Below, piece after piece: positions 15,673 to 24,970 of a stretch of 64,000 nucleotides of DNA. The stretch is from contig JANWYD010000001.1 of the NCBI GenBank assembly GCA_025057155.1, positions 292,377 through 356,376 on the forward strand, written 5' to 3'. The stretch's first letter is position 1, and every line of letters starts with the position of its first letter. Below the pieces are notes generated by a model. It was not told the DNA's origin. It searched no databases and saw only the letters and a list, made by a program, of their open reading frames with translations. The DNA is from Chloroflexaceae bacterium (GTDB lineage Bacteria > Chloroflexota > Chloroflexia > Chloroflexales > Chloroflexaceae). Position numbers and translations under genes: made by a program.

Positions 15673-18636
15673 TTACAGGTCTATTCCATCCAGGCCGCTC
15701 TTCCAGTGCGTGCGGAGGGTGGCGACGTCAAGGGCGAGCACCGTGGTTTCGGCGGTGCGGATCAGCAAGGTTGGCGCTACCGTCACCGTGCCCAGGCGGT
15801 TGAGGATCACACCGTCCAGTGCTGCCTCAAAGGCGCTGGCATCGTCCGGGCGCACTTCCACCAGGAAGCGGCTGGGAGTTTCGCTGAACAGGGCCGTGAG
15901 GGTATCTTGAGCCACGGCGTCGAGACGCAGATCCAGCCCCAGGTTGCCGGCGATCACCATCTCGGCAGCGGCGACGGCCAGGCCACCCTCACTTAGATCG
16001 TGGCAGGCCTGTACCAGACCGGCACTCATTGCCCGGTGCAGAGCGGTGAAGGTGTGCGGGGCAGCAGCCAGGTCCACGCGGGGCAGGCGAGAAGCGCCGG
16101 GCAGGTCCGTGCCGATAATGGCGGCCAGGTGGCTGCCGAGCAGGTCGGGGCCGGTCGCGCCAACCAGGTAGAGCAGATCGCCCGGCGCCTTGAGGTCCAT
16201 AGTCACGCAGCGGGTCACGTCGGGCACATAGGCCAGGGCCGAGATCAGCAGCGTGGGCGGGATGGCGATACGCCGGCCTTCGACGTCCCGGTACTCATTG
16301 TTCAGACTGTCTTTGCCCGAAATGAAGGGCGTGCCAAAGGCGACAGCGGCATCGTAGCACCCCGCGGCGGCGCGCACCAGGCCGGCCATGCGGTCAGGCA
16401 AGCGCGGGTCGCCCCAGCAGAAGTTGTCGAGAATGGCGGTGCGCTGAGGATCTCCGCCCACGGCCACAACGTTGCGCATAGCCTCGTCCACGGCGGCAAG
16501 GGCCATCCAGTAAGGGTCCACGCGCCCGTAGCGAGGATTGATGCCGCAGCCGAGAGCCAGGCCCGCCAGGGTGTGGGGCAGGGGCTGCAACACGGCGGCG
16601 TCACCGGGACCATCGAGGGCTGCGCCGACGAAGGGCTTGATCACTGTGGCCCCGCGCACTTCATGGTCGTAGGTGCGCACGATGCGCTCCTTCGAGGCAA
16701 TGTTGGGATGCGCCAGCAGGCGCAGCAGCGCCTCTGCGGGCGGCGGCAGGGCGCCTGCCGGCTGCGCGGGGACCTGAGGCTCGGGTTGCCACAACGCCTC
16801 GAGGACGCGCTGCGGTCGCCCGCGGTGCAGAAACTCCATATCCAGATTGACGACCAGCGCGCCCTGATTCGTCACATGCAGGCGCCCATCATTGGTAAAC
16901 TCGCCAATGACGCTGGCCTCCACATCTTCGCTCGCGCAGAGGTCGAGGAACGCCTCCAGATTGGCCGGCGGCACGGCGAGTACCATGCGCTCCTGCGCTT
17001 CGGAGAGCCAGACCTCCCAGGGTTGCAGGCCGGCATACTTGCGCGGCACGCGGCTGAGTTCCACGCTGGCCCCGCACTCGGCGCCCATCTCGCCCACGGC
17101 GGAGGAGAGGCCCCCCGCGCCGCAGTCGGTAATTGCCGAGTAGAGACGCGCGTCGCGGGCCTGCAACAGGACATCGAGCAATTTCTTCTCGGTGATCGGG
17201 TCGCCAATCTGTACGGCGCTGCCGACGGTCACCGCCGTCTGCTGGGTGAGTTCAACACTGCTGAAGGTAGCCCCGTGAATGCCATCGCGCCCGGTGCGCC
17301 CGCCGACGAGCACAATCGCGTCGCCGGGGCTGACGTTGCGCGGGTGCAGGCCGCGGGGGGCGATGCCGAGGGTGCCGCAGTACACCAGGGGATTGGCGGT
17401 GTAGCCGGGGTCGAAGAGCACCGCGCCGTTGACGGTGGGGATGCCGAGCTTGTTGCCGTAATCGCGCACGCCTGCCACTACGCTGCTGGCGACCCGAGCG
17501 GGGTGCAGCACGCCGGGCGGCAGCGCTGTGGCCGGTGTGTCGGGCATGCCGAAGCACAGGATGTCGGTATTGGCGATCGGCTCGGCGCTGACGCCCAGCA
17601 CGTCGCGGATCACGCCGCCTACGCCGGTGTTAGCCCCGCCGAACGGCTCCAGCGCGCTGGGGTGATTATGGGTTTCGACCTTGAACGAAACCTCGTAGTC
17701 TTCGTCAAAGGCAATGATGCCGGCATTATCCACGAACGCCGAGAGCACCCAATCATCGGTCAGCGGCGCCTGGTCGGTGGCGCTGCCACCGTGGCGACGG
17801 GCGAGCACTTCGCCTGTAGCGGCCATCAGGAAGGTGCGGATCAGGCTGTCAATTTCGACCGGACCATGCTCCAGGCGGTGCAGCATCGGGTACAGCGCAG
17901 CGTCAGGCAGATCCGCTGCGGTGCTGGTGGAACGATACCGCACGCGCGCCTTGAAGCTCTTATGCGAGCAGTGCTCGCTCCAGGTCTGGGCGAGGGTTTC
18001 GAGTTCGCCATCGGTGGGATCGCGCCCGAGGGCGGTAAAGTAGGCCCGAATGGCGCGCATCTCGTCGAGGTCCAGGGCCAGCACGCCCTCCTGGCTGATG
18101 CGCAGCAGCGCGGCATCGTCGGCCTCGCGGAGGGGCGCGCTGGCAATAACCGGGCGGCCCTCTTCGGGTACGGTCGCCAGCAAGTCATAGAAGGCCAGCC
18201 GCTCGTCGAGACGCGTGCCGGGCGCGTAGGTGAAGGTGGTTTGTATCAGGTCATTCGCCAGATCGGCGGCGCGAGCAACGGGGTCGGTGTCCGGGGGAAG
18301 CAGGTAGCGGCGCAGGGTGCGCGCCATGGCGAGGCCGGGCGTCTCCAGGCGTCGGGCGCCTTCGAGGACCATCTCGCCCTCGTTATCGGTAACGCCAGGT
18401 CGGTAAGCGATTTCGAGCACCCAGGCGGCGGAAGGCGGCATTTCGACGGCCAGCGAGGGGCGATCAAGGCGCGTCCAGCGGGCCGTCTGCACAACGGGGT
18501 CGTGCAGCAATGTCGCCGTAAGGTACGCTACGGTCTCATCGCCGAGATCCGGGCCAGCGAGCAAGTAGAGCAGATGAACCGTCTCACTCTGGGGAGCGGT
18601 TTCACGCGGCGCAACCGTAACCAGAAACTGAGGCAT
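15673..18636 (-). CDS. purL: Phosphoribosylformylglycinamidine synthase, PurL with fused PurS-like N-terminus
   Basis: A 987-residue ATP-dependent enzyme of step four of de novo purine synthesis (FGAR to FGAM). Residues about 1-170 cover a PurS-like region, and the two AIRS-related catalytic halves follow. Seen motifs: TWSEHCSHKSFKARVRY from residue 218, FKVETHNHPSALEPFGGANT from 318, and in the second half CHDLSEGGLAVAAAEMVIAG. There is no C-terminal glutaminase domain, so a separate PurQ is expected elsewhere. The length is between the small PurL (about 740) and the single-chain form (about 1300). ATG 18636 is 25 nt from a predicted promoter start. It is leftward and divergent from the transaldolase gene. 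Confidence 0.95.
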   Translation of the reverse strand: MPQFLVTVAPRETAPQSETVHLLYLLAGPDLGDETVAYLTATLLHDPVVQTARWTRLDRPSLAVEMPPSAAWVLEIAYRPGVTDNEGEMVLEGARRLETPGLAMARTLRRYLLPPDTDPVARAADLANDLIQTTFTYAPGTRLDERLAFYDLLATVPEEGRPVIASAPLREADDAALLRISQEGVLALDLDEMRAIRAYFTALGRDPTDGELETLAQTWSEHCSHKSFKARVRYRSTSTAADLPDAALYPMLHRLEHGPVEIDSLIRTFLMAATGEVLARRHGGSATDQAPLTDDWVLSAFVDNAGIIAFDEDYEVSFKVETHNHPSALEPFGGANTGVGGVIRDVLGVSAEPIANTDILCFGMPDTPATALPPGVLHPARVASSVVAGVRDYGNKLGIPTVNGAVLFDPGYTANPLVYCGTLGIAPRGLHPRNVSPGDAIVLVGGRTGRDGIHGATFSSVELTQQTAVTVGSAVQIGDPITEKKLLDVLLQARDARLYSAITDCGAGGLSSAVGEMGAECGASVELSRVPRKYAGLQPWEVWLSEAQERMVLAVPPANLEAFLDLCASEDVEASVIGEFTNDGRLHVTNQGALVVNLDMEFLHRGRPQRVLEALWQPEPQVPAQPAGALPPPAEALLRLLAHPNIASKERIVRTYDHEVRGATVIKPFVGAALDGPGDAAVLQPLPHTLAGLALGCGINPRYGRVDPYWMALAAVDEAMRNVVAVGGDPQRTAILDNFCWGDPRLPDRMAGLVRAAAGCYDAAVAFGTPFISGKDSLNNEYRDVEGRRIAIPPTLLISALAYVPDVTRCVTMDLKAPGDLLYLVGATGPDLLGSHLAAIIGTDLPGASRLPRVDLAAAPHTFTALHRAMSAGLVQACHDLSEGGLAVAAAEMVIAGNLGLDLRLDAVAQDTLTALFSETPSRFLVEVRPDDASAFEAALDGVILNRLGTVTVAPTLLIRTAETTVLALDVATLRTHWKSGLDGIDL

Positions 18637-18667
18637 CGCGCTTTCCTTTGCTGCGTATCAGCGCCCG

Positions 18668-18697
18668 ATTGTAGCTTATCAGCGCGGGGCGCGTCAA
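18668..18697 (-). promoter_or_regulatory. Strong candidate promoter for purL
   Basis: Minus-strand TTGACG (18697-18692), 18-bp spacer, TACAAT (18673-18668). Transcription would start near 18661, leaving a leader of about 25 nt before the purL ATG. Confidence 0.65.
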
Positions 18698-18719
18698 GGC
18701 GCGGCGCTGGCCCGGCAGG

Positions 18720-18750
18720 GTTCGAGGCGGCCCGCCGGGCCGCCTCGAAC
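18720..18750. repeat. Perfect 14-bp-stem hairpin between divergent purL and transaldolase promoters
   Basis: The arms GTTCGAGGCGGCCC (18720-18733) and GGGCCGCCTCGAAC (18737-18750) are exactly complementary around loop GCC. It lies upstream of both divergent promoters, abutting the -35 of the rightward one. It may be a dyad operator, a cruciform, or a member of an intergenic palindrome family; no T-run follows. Confidence 0.75.
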
Positions 18751-18780
18751 TCCACATTTCGCGCTTCGCTATGCTATAAT
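18751..18780 (+). promoter_or_regulatory. Candidate extended -10 promoter for the transaldolase-phosphoribulokinase pair
   Basis: TCCACA (18751-18756, four of six to the -35 consensus), 18-bp spacer, TATAAT (18775-18780) preceded by TGC, a full consensus extended -10. The leader to ATG 18826 is about 38 nt. Confidence 0.7.
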
Positions 18781-18825
18781 GCCTGCGGTTCCCGGGCCGG
18801 TTTGTGACGGTTGAGGAGGCGATGC

Positions 18826-19473
18826 ATGCAACTCTATCTAGACACGGCGAACCTCGACGAAATCCGTGAGGCGGCCACGTGGGGCGTGTTGAGCGGCGTT
18901 ACGACCAATCCGACCCTGATCGCCCGTGAGAAGGGCGCCGATTTTAAAGCGACAATCACCGAGATCGCCGAACTGGTAGACGGTCCCATCAGCGCCGAGA
19001 CGATCTCGCTCGATGCTGCCGGTATGGTGCAGGAGGGCATTGAGTACGCCTCCTGGCATCCGAATGTGATCATCAAGGTGCCCAGCACCACCGAGGGGTT
19101 GAAAGCGGTCACGCAACTGGCTCGTCGCGGCATTCGCTGCAACGTGACCCTGTGTTTTAACGCTGTGCAGGCCCTGATGGCTGCTCGCGCGGGGGCGTTT
19201 ATTGTCAGTCCCTTCGTGGGCCGCGTTGATGACACAGGGGTGGACGGCATGCAGCTCATCCGCGAGATCAGCCAGATCTACCGCCAGGACTCGGAGATCA
19301 AGACCAGGATTCTCGCCGCCTCGATTCGCCACCCGCGCCACATCGTCGAGTCGGCCCTCGCCGGGGCCCACATCGCCACCTGTCCCTTCAAGGTGTTGCA
19401 GCAGGCGATGCGGCATCCTCTTACCGACCGGGGAATCGAGCAGTTCCTGGCCGACTGGCGTTCGCGGAGTTGA
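18826..19473 (+). CDS. fsa: Transaldolase / fructose-6-phosphate aldolase-like protein
   Basis: A 215-residue short transaldolase (TalC/FSA type), a TIM-barrel class I aldolase of the non-oxidative pentose phosphate network. It begins [20 protein letters not shown], contains [10 protein letters not shown] and the Schiff-base lysine 84 in VIIKVPST, followed by [19 protein letters not shown] and [12 protein letters not shown] 18826 follows GAGGAGG at good spacing and matches the family start; the in-frame ATG-less extension to 18811 is ignored. Phosphoribulokinase starts 14 bp downstream, so the two form an operon under the promoter at 18751-18780. True transaldolase versus fructose-6-phosphate aldolase activity cannot be separated by eye. 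Confidence 0.93.
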   Translation: MQLYLDTANLDEIREAATWGVLSGVTTNPTLIAREKGADFKATITEIAELVDGPISAETISLDAAGMVQEGIEYASWHPNVIIKVPSTTEGLKAVTQLARRGIRCNVTLCFNAVQALMAARAGAFIVSPFVGRVDDTGVDGMQLIREISQIYRQDSEIKTRILAASIRHPRHIVESALAGAHIATCPFKVLQQAMRHPLTDRGIEQFLADWRSRS

Positions 19474-19487
19474 GGGCCGGACAGATA

Positions 19488-20408
19488 ATGGAGAGTCGAC
19501 GACCACTCATGCTCGGTCTGGTGGGCGACAGCGCCTCGGGCAAGACGACCCTGGTGCGGGGAGTGGTGCGCATTCTGGGCCATAACGGCGTCACCCCGAT
19601 CTGTCTCGATGACTACCAGCGCTACTCGCGCGAGGAGCGCAACGCGCGCAACCTGACCGATGCCGACCCCCAGGCTAACGACCTGGAGTTGATGGTTGAG
19701 CATCTGCGAGCGCTCCGGGCTGGCGGGCAGATCAGCAAACCCGTCTATGATCACCGCACCGGCTCGCTGCGCGATCCTGAACTGGTCGTCGCCACCGGTC
19801 TGGTTATTGCCTACGGGATGCTAACCCTGACGCCGCCAGAGGCCCTCGATCTCTTTGACCTGACGATCTACCTTGATCCTGATGAGTCGCTGCGGCGCGC
19901 CTGGCGTCTGGAGCGTGACGTGCGCGAACGGGGGTACAGCCCCGCCGAGGTGGTGGCCCGCGAGCCGGCCCGCGAACGCGACGCGGCCCGCTTTATCCGC
20001 TGCCAGCGACCTCTGGCCTCAACTGTGCTCCGCGTGCGTCCGGCGGCGGCAGGTCCAGCGGGGGCGCTTGACACGGAGTTGATCATCCGTCACGGGGTAC
20101 AGGCGCATCCCCTCGACCCGATTTGCGCCGACCTGGCTGCCGCTTCTTACGCCGGCCTGCGGATCGAGCGTGACATTATTGATGAAGATGGCCGCGAGGG
20201 TGACCGGATCACGATTGAGTCCACGCTTACGCCTGCTGCGGCCGCAAGCGTGGCCGATCTGGTCTGGAGCCATCTGCCTGGCACGGCGCGCGTGCCGCTG
20301 GAGCAGATCGGTCAGACCCGCGCCGGTTCAACCGCTCATCATGACCCTGCCCTGGCCCTGGTGCAACTCTTCATCGTTGGCGGGCTGGTGCGGACCCGAG
20401 GCCTGTAA
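19488..20408 (+). CDS. prk: Phosphoribulokinase/uridine kinase family protein
   Basis: A 306-residue P-loop kinase. Walker A is GDSASGKTT at residues 13-21; CLDDYQRYSREERN and LTDADPQANDLELMVEHLRA match the phosphoribulokinase substrate-binding region, and YLDPDESLRRAWRLERDVRE follows the expected lid region. The C-terminal third (from about LDPICADLAAASYAGL) is the extra domain of PRK-like proteins rather than plain uridine kinase. The product would make ribulose 1,5-bisphosphate from ribulose 5-phosphate in a Calvin-type cycle, in keeping with a transaldolase partner 14 bp upstream. No RuBisCO is in the window, and paralogous roles exist, so the substrate is inferred. ATG 19488 is preferred over TTG 19470, which would overlap the upstream stop. 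Confidence 0.8.
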   Translation: MESRRPLMLGLVGDSASGKTTLVRGVVRILGHNGVTPICLDDYQRYSREERNARNLTDADPQANDLELMVEHLRALRAGGQISKPVYDHRTGSLRDPELVVATGLVIAYGMLTLTPPEALDLFDLTIYLDPDESLRRAWRLERDVRERGYSPAEVVAREPARERDAARFIRCQRPLASTVLRVRPAAAGPAGALDTELIIRHGVQAHPLDPICADLAAASYAGLRIERDIIDEDGREGDRITIESTLTPAAAASVADLVWSHLPGTARVPLEQIGQTRAGSTAHHDPALALVQLFIVGGLVRTRGL

Positions 20409-20763
20409 TACGATTTTGGATTGCCGGATCTGGCGTCTGAACAAGATCTGGCGGCGGCGATTGGCCAACCGGGGTATATGTTCCGATTTACCGCGGAGCG
20501 CGCAGAGAAAACGGAGAGGATGAGCTTTTTGAAGCCCTTTGCGCCCCTCAACGTCCTCTGAGGTGCGAACGTACGCGGTAGATGTGAACACTCTCCAACC
20601 GGGACGCGGGCCGTTCCCGACCACATAACCGGCGGGCAGCCCGCAGGGTTGAGTTGCTGTCCTTGCCCGGCTGAAGGGTGGCGCAACCCTCAGGGGGCGC
20701 AACTCTCAGGGTTGCGCCCCAGACACAGCTCAGATCCCCTTACAGCACACAGCTCAGACCCCC
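20409..20763. other. Convergent intergenic region, prk / metK, with nested repeats
   Basis: It contains an 11-bp-stem palindrome, GGCGCAACCCT/AGGGTTGCGCC (20680-20718) with a GCGCAACTCTCAGG copy inside the loop; a stretch around 20475-20560 of the CGCAGAG type that recurs at 55420-55470; and a 24-bp direct repeat at its right edge. No gene is supported. Confidence 0.5.
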
Positions 20764-20770
20764 TTACAGC
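20723..20770. repeat. 24-bp tandem duplication covering the metK stop codon
   Basis: ACACAGCTCAGATCCCCTTACAGC-type units at 20723-20746 and 20747-20770 differ at one base. The metK stop codon (TAA, complement of 20764-20766) and last codons lie in the second unit, so the unit duplicates the end of metK and its 3' flank. Confidence 0.75.
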
Positions 20771-21978
20771 CCCGCGGCCCGGCGCAACGCCTCGACCTTA
20801 TCGGTGCGCTCCCAGGGCACGTCAATGTCAGTGCGCCCGAAGTGGCCCCCGGCTGCTGTCTGGCGGTAGATGGGCCGGCGCAGGTCCAGGTCACGGATAA
20901 TTGCTCCGGGTCGTAGATCGAAGACCTCATTGACGGCCTTGAGGATCACCTCATCGGCGACCTTGCCGGTGCCGAAGGTCTCGACGCTTAATGAGAGGGG
21001 GCGGGCCACGCCAATAGCGTAGCTCACCTGGAGTTCGACCCGATCGGCCAGGCCGGCGGCGACGATGTTCTTGGCGACCCAGCGGCAGGCATAGGCGGCG
21101 CTGCGGTCCACCTTGCTGGGGTCCTTGCCGCTGAAGGCCCCACCGCCGTGGCGAGCCACTCCGCCGTAGGTATCAACCACAATCTTGCGCCCGGTCAGTC
21201 CCGTATCGCCCATCGGACCGCCGACGACGAACCGGCCGGTAGGATTGACAAAAATCTTGGTCTGGGTATCGAACCACTCTGGCGGCACCTCAGCCTTGAT
21301 CACATGCTCGATCATATCGGCGCGGATCTGTTCCTGGGAAACGTGGGGAGCGTGCTGGGTGCTGATCAGGACCGTGTCAACGCGCACCGGCTTGCCATAG
21401 CTGTACTCGACGGTAACCTGACTCTTGGCGTCGGGGCGCAGGTAGGGCAGGTCGCCGGTGCGCCGCACTTTCTCCAGGCGGCGAATCAACCGGTGCGCCA
21501 GGGCGATCGAAGCGGGCATTAACTCGGGGGTTTCGTTGCAGGCAAAGCCAAACATCATCCCCTGATCGCCCGCGCCAATTGCTTCCACCTCGGCCTCAGT
21601 CATCTCGCCTGTCCTGGCCTCCAGGGCCTTATCTACCCCCATCGCAATATCGGGCGACTGGCCATGAATGGCCACCAGCACGCCGCAGGTGTCGGCGTCG
21701 AAGCCATACTCGGCGCTGGTGTAGCCGATCTCTTTAACCGTGCGCCGCACAATCTCTTCGATCGGAATATAGCCCTTCTCGTAGGTGATCTCACCGAGCA
21801 CCACAATCAGGCCGGTGGTGGTAGCGGTCTCACAGGCCACGCGAGCGCGCGGATCGTGGGTCAGGAACGCGTCGAGGATGGCATCGCTGATCTGGTCGCA
21901 CATCTTGTCGGGGTGCCCGCTGCTCACACTTTCGCTGGTGAAGTAGAAGCGGGGCGAGGTCATGAATGTGTTGGCCAT
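20764..21978 (-). CDS. metK: S-adenosylmethionine synthetase
   Basis: A 404-residue enzyme making SAM from methionine and ATP. Signatures: [20 protein letters not shown] at the N-terminus, [20 protein letters not shown] (the ATP-binding hexapeptide GAGDQG), and [20 protein letters not shown] with the phosphate-binding glycine loop GGGAFSGKD. Full family length with no gaps. ATG 21978 follows GGAAGAGG. It is the last gene of a leftward methionine/SAM cluster, 208 bp after ahcY. I looked for SAM or SAH riboswitch-like structure upstream and saw none. Confidence 0.97.
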   Translation of the reverse strand: MANTFMTSPRFYFTSESVSSGHPDKMCDQISDAILDAFLTHDPRARVACETATTTGLIVVLGEITYEKGYIPIEEIVRRTVKEIGYTSAEYGFDADTCGVLVAIHGQSPDIAMGVDKALEARTGEMTEAEVEAIGAGDQGMMFGFACNETPELMPASIALAHRLIRRLEKVRRTGDLPYLRPDAKSQVTVEYSYGKPVRVDTVLISTQHAPHVSQEQIRADMIEHVIKAEVPPEWFDTQTKIFVNPTGRFVVGGPMGDTGLTGRKIVVDTYGGVARHGGGAFSGKDPSKVDRSAAYACRWVAKNIVAAGLADRVELQVSYAIGVARPLSLSVETFGTGKVADEVILKAVNEVFDLRPGAIIRDLDLRRPIYRQTAAGGHFGRTDIDVPWERTDKVEALRRAAGL

Positions 21979-22186
21979 GGTCCTCTTCCTTCATTGCTTG
22001 TGTTCTACCGGGTTCTTGCAGCGCCTACAGGGATGATGAGTATCCGCGTTCCTGGGAGGGCTTTGCCCTCACACCCCCTTCCGTTGGGGAGAAAGGCACG
22101 AGAGGATAACCGGGAGGGCCTGGCCCTCCAGCTCTTACCTTCCGGGAAGGAGGAACAACAGCATTCCCGGGCGGGTGCGGCCCTCA
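21979..22186. other. ahcY-metK intergenic region with hairpins
   Basis: It carries two GGGAGGGC...GCCCTC-type hairpins (about 22052-22072 and 22109-22133) and a CCTTCCGGGAAGG dyad near 22138. Similar GAGGGC/GCCCTC hairpins occur at 31805-31850 and 54499-54558. No riboswitch is recognised. Confidence 0.4.
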
Positions 22187-23512
<1,326 letters not shown>

Positions 23513-23540
<28 letters not shown>

Positions 23541-24505
23541 GTGCCGCTGCTCAGGGCTTCGGCGGGCAGGTTGTGGCCGAAGGCCCGGCGGTAACGCTCG
23601 GCAAACTCGGCCCGGCTGTAGGCATGTTCCTGGCAGCCGCGATGCTCAATGGCATAGGCGGCGGCCAGGGCGGCGATGCGCCCGGTAACTTCAAGCGGCA
23701 GGTCGCGGGCAATGCCAAAGGCCAGGCCGGCCAGATAGGCGTCACCGGCGCCGGTGGGATCCTTCACCTCGGCGACAGGGGCGACAGGAATACGGGCGGC
23801 CAGGCGGCCCTCGGTATAGATCAGCGAGCCCTGTTCGCCGCGCGTGACCACTGTGAGGGGTGTGGCGGCGATCAGTTCCTCTTCGCTGATGCCAAGTTTC
23901 CGAGCCATCATCCCGAACTCATAGTCATTGCCCACCAGCACCCGCGCGCCGCGCAGGCCGACTTCCAGGTGATGCGCCGTCAGGCGCGGGGCCTGCTTGC
24001 CCGGGTCGAAGATGTAGGGCACGCCCAGTTGCTGGCACTCGACACTGAAGCGCTCGATGGCCTCGGGGCTGGTCGGCGAGATCAGCACCAGATCATCGCT
24101 GACCAGGCCGCGGTCGCTCAAGGAGCGGTGATGGTCATGGCTCATCGCGCCCGCGTAGAAAGCGACGATCTGGTTGTTGGCGCGGTCGGTGTTGATGAAG
24201 CAGGAGGAGGTAAACTCATGCTCAATGACCGTGATGCCGCTGATATCCACTCCCTGCTGCTCCAACCAGCGCCCATAGTCCGCGAAGTCGTGACCAACCG
24301 TGCCCACAATCAAGGGGCGCTCGCCGAGCAGGGTCAGGTTATAGGCGATGTTTCCGGCTACACCCCCGCGCATTTTGCGCATCGAATCGACCAGGAAGCT
24401 GACGGAGAGCATATGGGCCTTCTCCATCAGCATATGATCACGAAAATAGCCCGGAAAGTCCATAATGTAGTCGAAGGCCAGCGAGCCGGTTACAACAATC
24501 CGCAC
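23513..24505 (-). CDS. PfkB family carbohydrate/nucleoside kinase, probably adenosine kinase-like
   Basis: A 330-residue ribokinase-fold kinase. It opens VRIVVTGSLAFDYIMDFPGY, has GGVAGNIAYNLTLLGERPLI (PfkB signature 1 region), and the anion-hole and catalytic aspartate motif DPTGAGDAYLAGLAFG near residue 265. GTG 24505 follows GAGGAGA and matches the family N-terminus. The FDYIMDFPGYF opening and the neighbours ahcY and metK favour adenosine as substrate, which would pull SAH hydrolysis forward; that is context-based inference, and sugar kinase activity is the alternative. The C-terminus is encoded by a repeat unit. Confidence 0.8.
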
Positions 24506-24543
24506 GGTCGGGTCTCCTCTATGTAATTGAATTATGCTAAGAG

Positions 24544-24677
24544 GTCTGTAAACAAGGTCTTTCCCTAAATCCTCTCCCCCTCCCCGACCCTCCCTCACCA
24601 GGGGAGGGTGTCCGGCTCATCCTCCAACGTGGGAGACCGGGAGGGGGCGGAAAGGCCAGGAAACTTACTCGTCTGTA
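24544..24677. repeat. About 130-bp element with inverted ends, copy 1
   Basis: Left end GTCTGTAAACAAGGTCTTTC (24544-24563) and right end GGAAACTTACTCGTCTGTA (24659-24677). The interior is rich in CCCTCCCC/GGGGAGGG dyads. The right end overlaps the left end of copy 2. Confidence 0.65.
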
Positions 24678-24800
24678 AATTAAGTCTTTCGCTACACCCT
24701 CACCCTCTCCCCAACCCTCCCCCAGTGGGGAGGGAGGCCAGCTCCTCCAATGGGGGAGGCCGGAAGGGGACGGAAATGCCAGGAAACTTGCTTTACAGAC
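24671..24800. repeat. About 130-bp element with inverted ends, copy 2
   Basis: Left end GTCTGTAAATTAAGTCTTTC (24671-24690); right end GGAAACTTGCTTTACAGAC (24782-24800), the inverse complement of the copy 1 left end with small gaps. The interior, CCCAACCCTCCCCCAGTGGG onward, parallels copy 1. Confidence 0.7.
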
Positions 24801-24970
24801 TACTACGCCCGCCCAGAATAAAATCGGATAAACCGGTTATCCGAATGGATCCACGTTGTGCACTGGCAAGCCCTGTTCCCCGACTGGCAAGGAACGAGGG
24901 TGTTTCTGAGAGGACGCAACCTTCCCAGACACTCCCATTCGTGAGGGGCAACCCGGTTTCCCCCATGCCC

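Larger units (their letters stand above)
24506..24970. other. Intergenic region filled by two tandem inverted-end repeat elements
   Basis: The copies at 24544-24677 and 24671-24800 occupy most of the gap. The rest (24801-24970) has a GGGGCAACCCGGTTTCCCCC dyad near 24937 and no gene. Confidence 0.6.

Noticed and set aside
18720..18750. Intrinsic terminator at the purL/fsa hairpin
   Set aside because: Strong stem but no T-run on either strand, and it lies upstream of both genes.
16000..18807. 935-codon rightward frame antisense to purL
   Set aside because: Low-complexity His/Gly-rich shadow of a conserved gene; no ribosome site or similarity.
21979..22186. SAM riboswitch before metK
   Set aside because: No match by eye to SAM-I, SAM-II or SAM/SAH cores; only GC-rich dyads.
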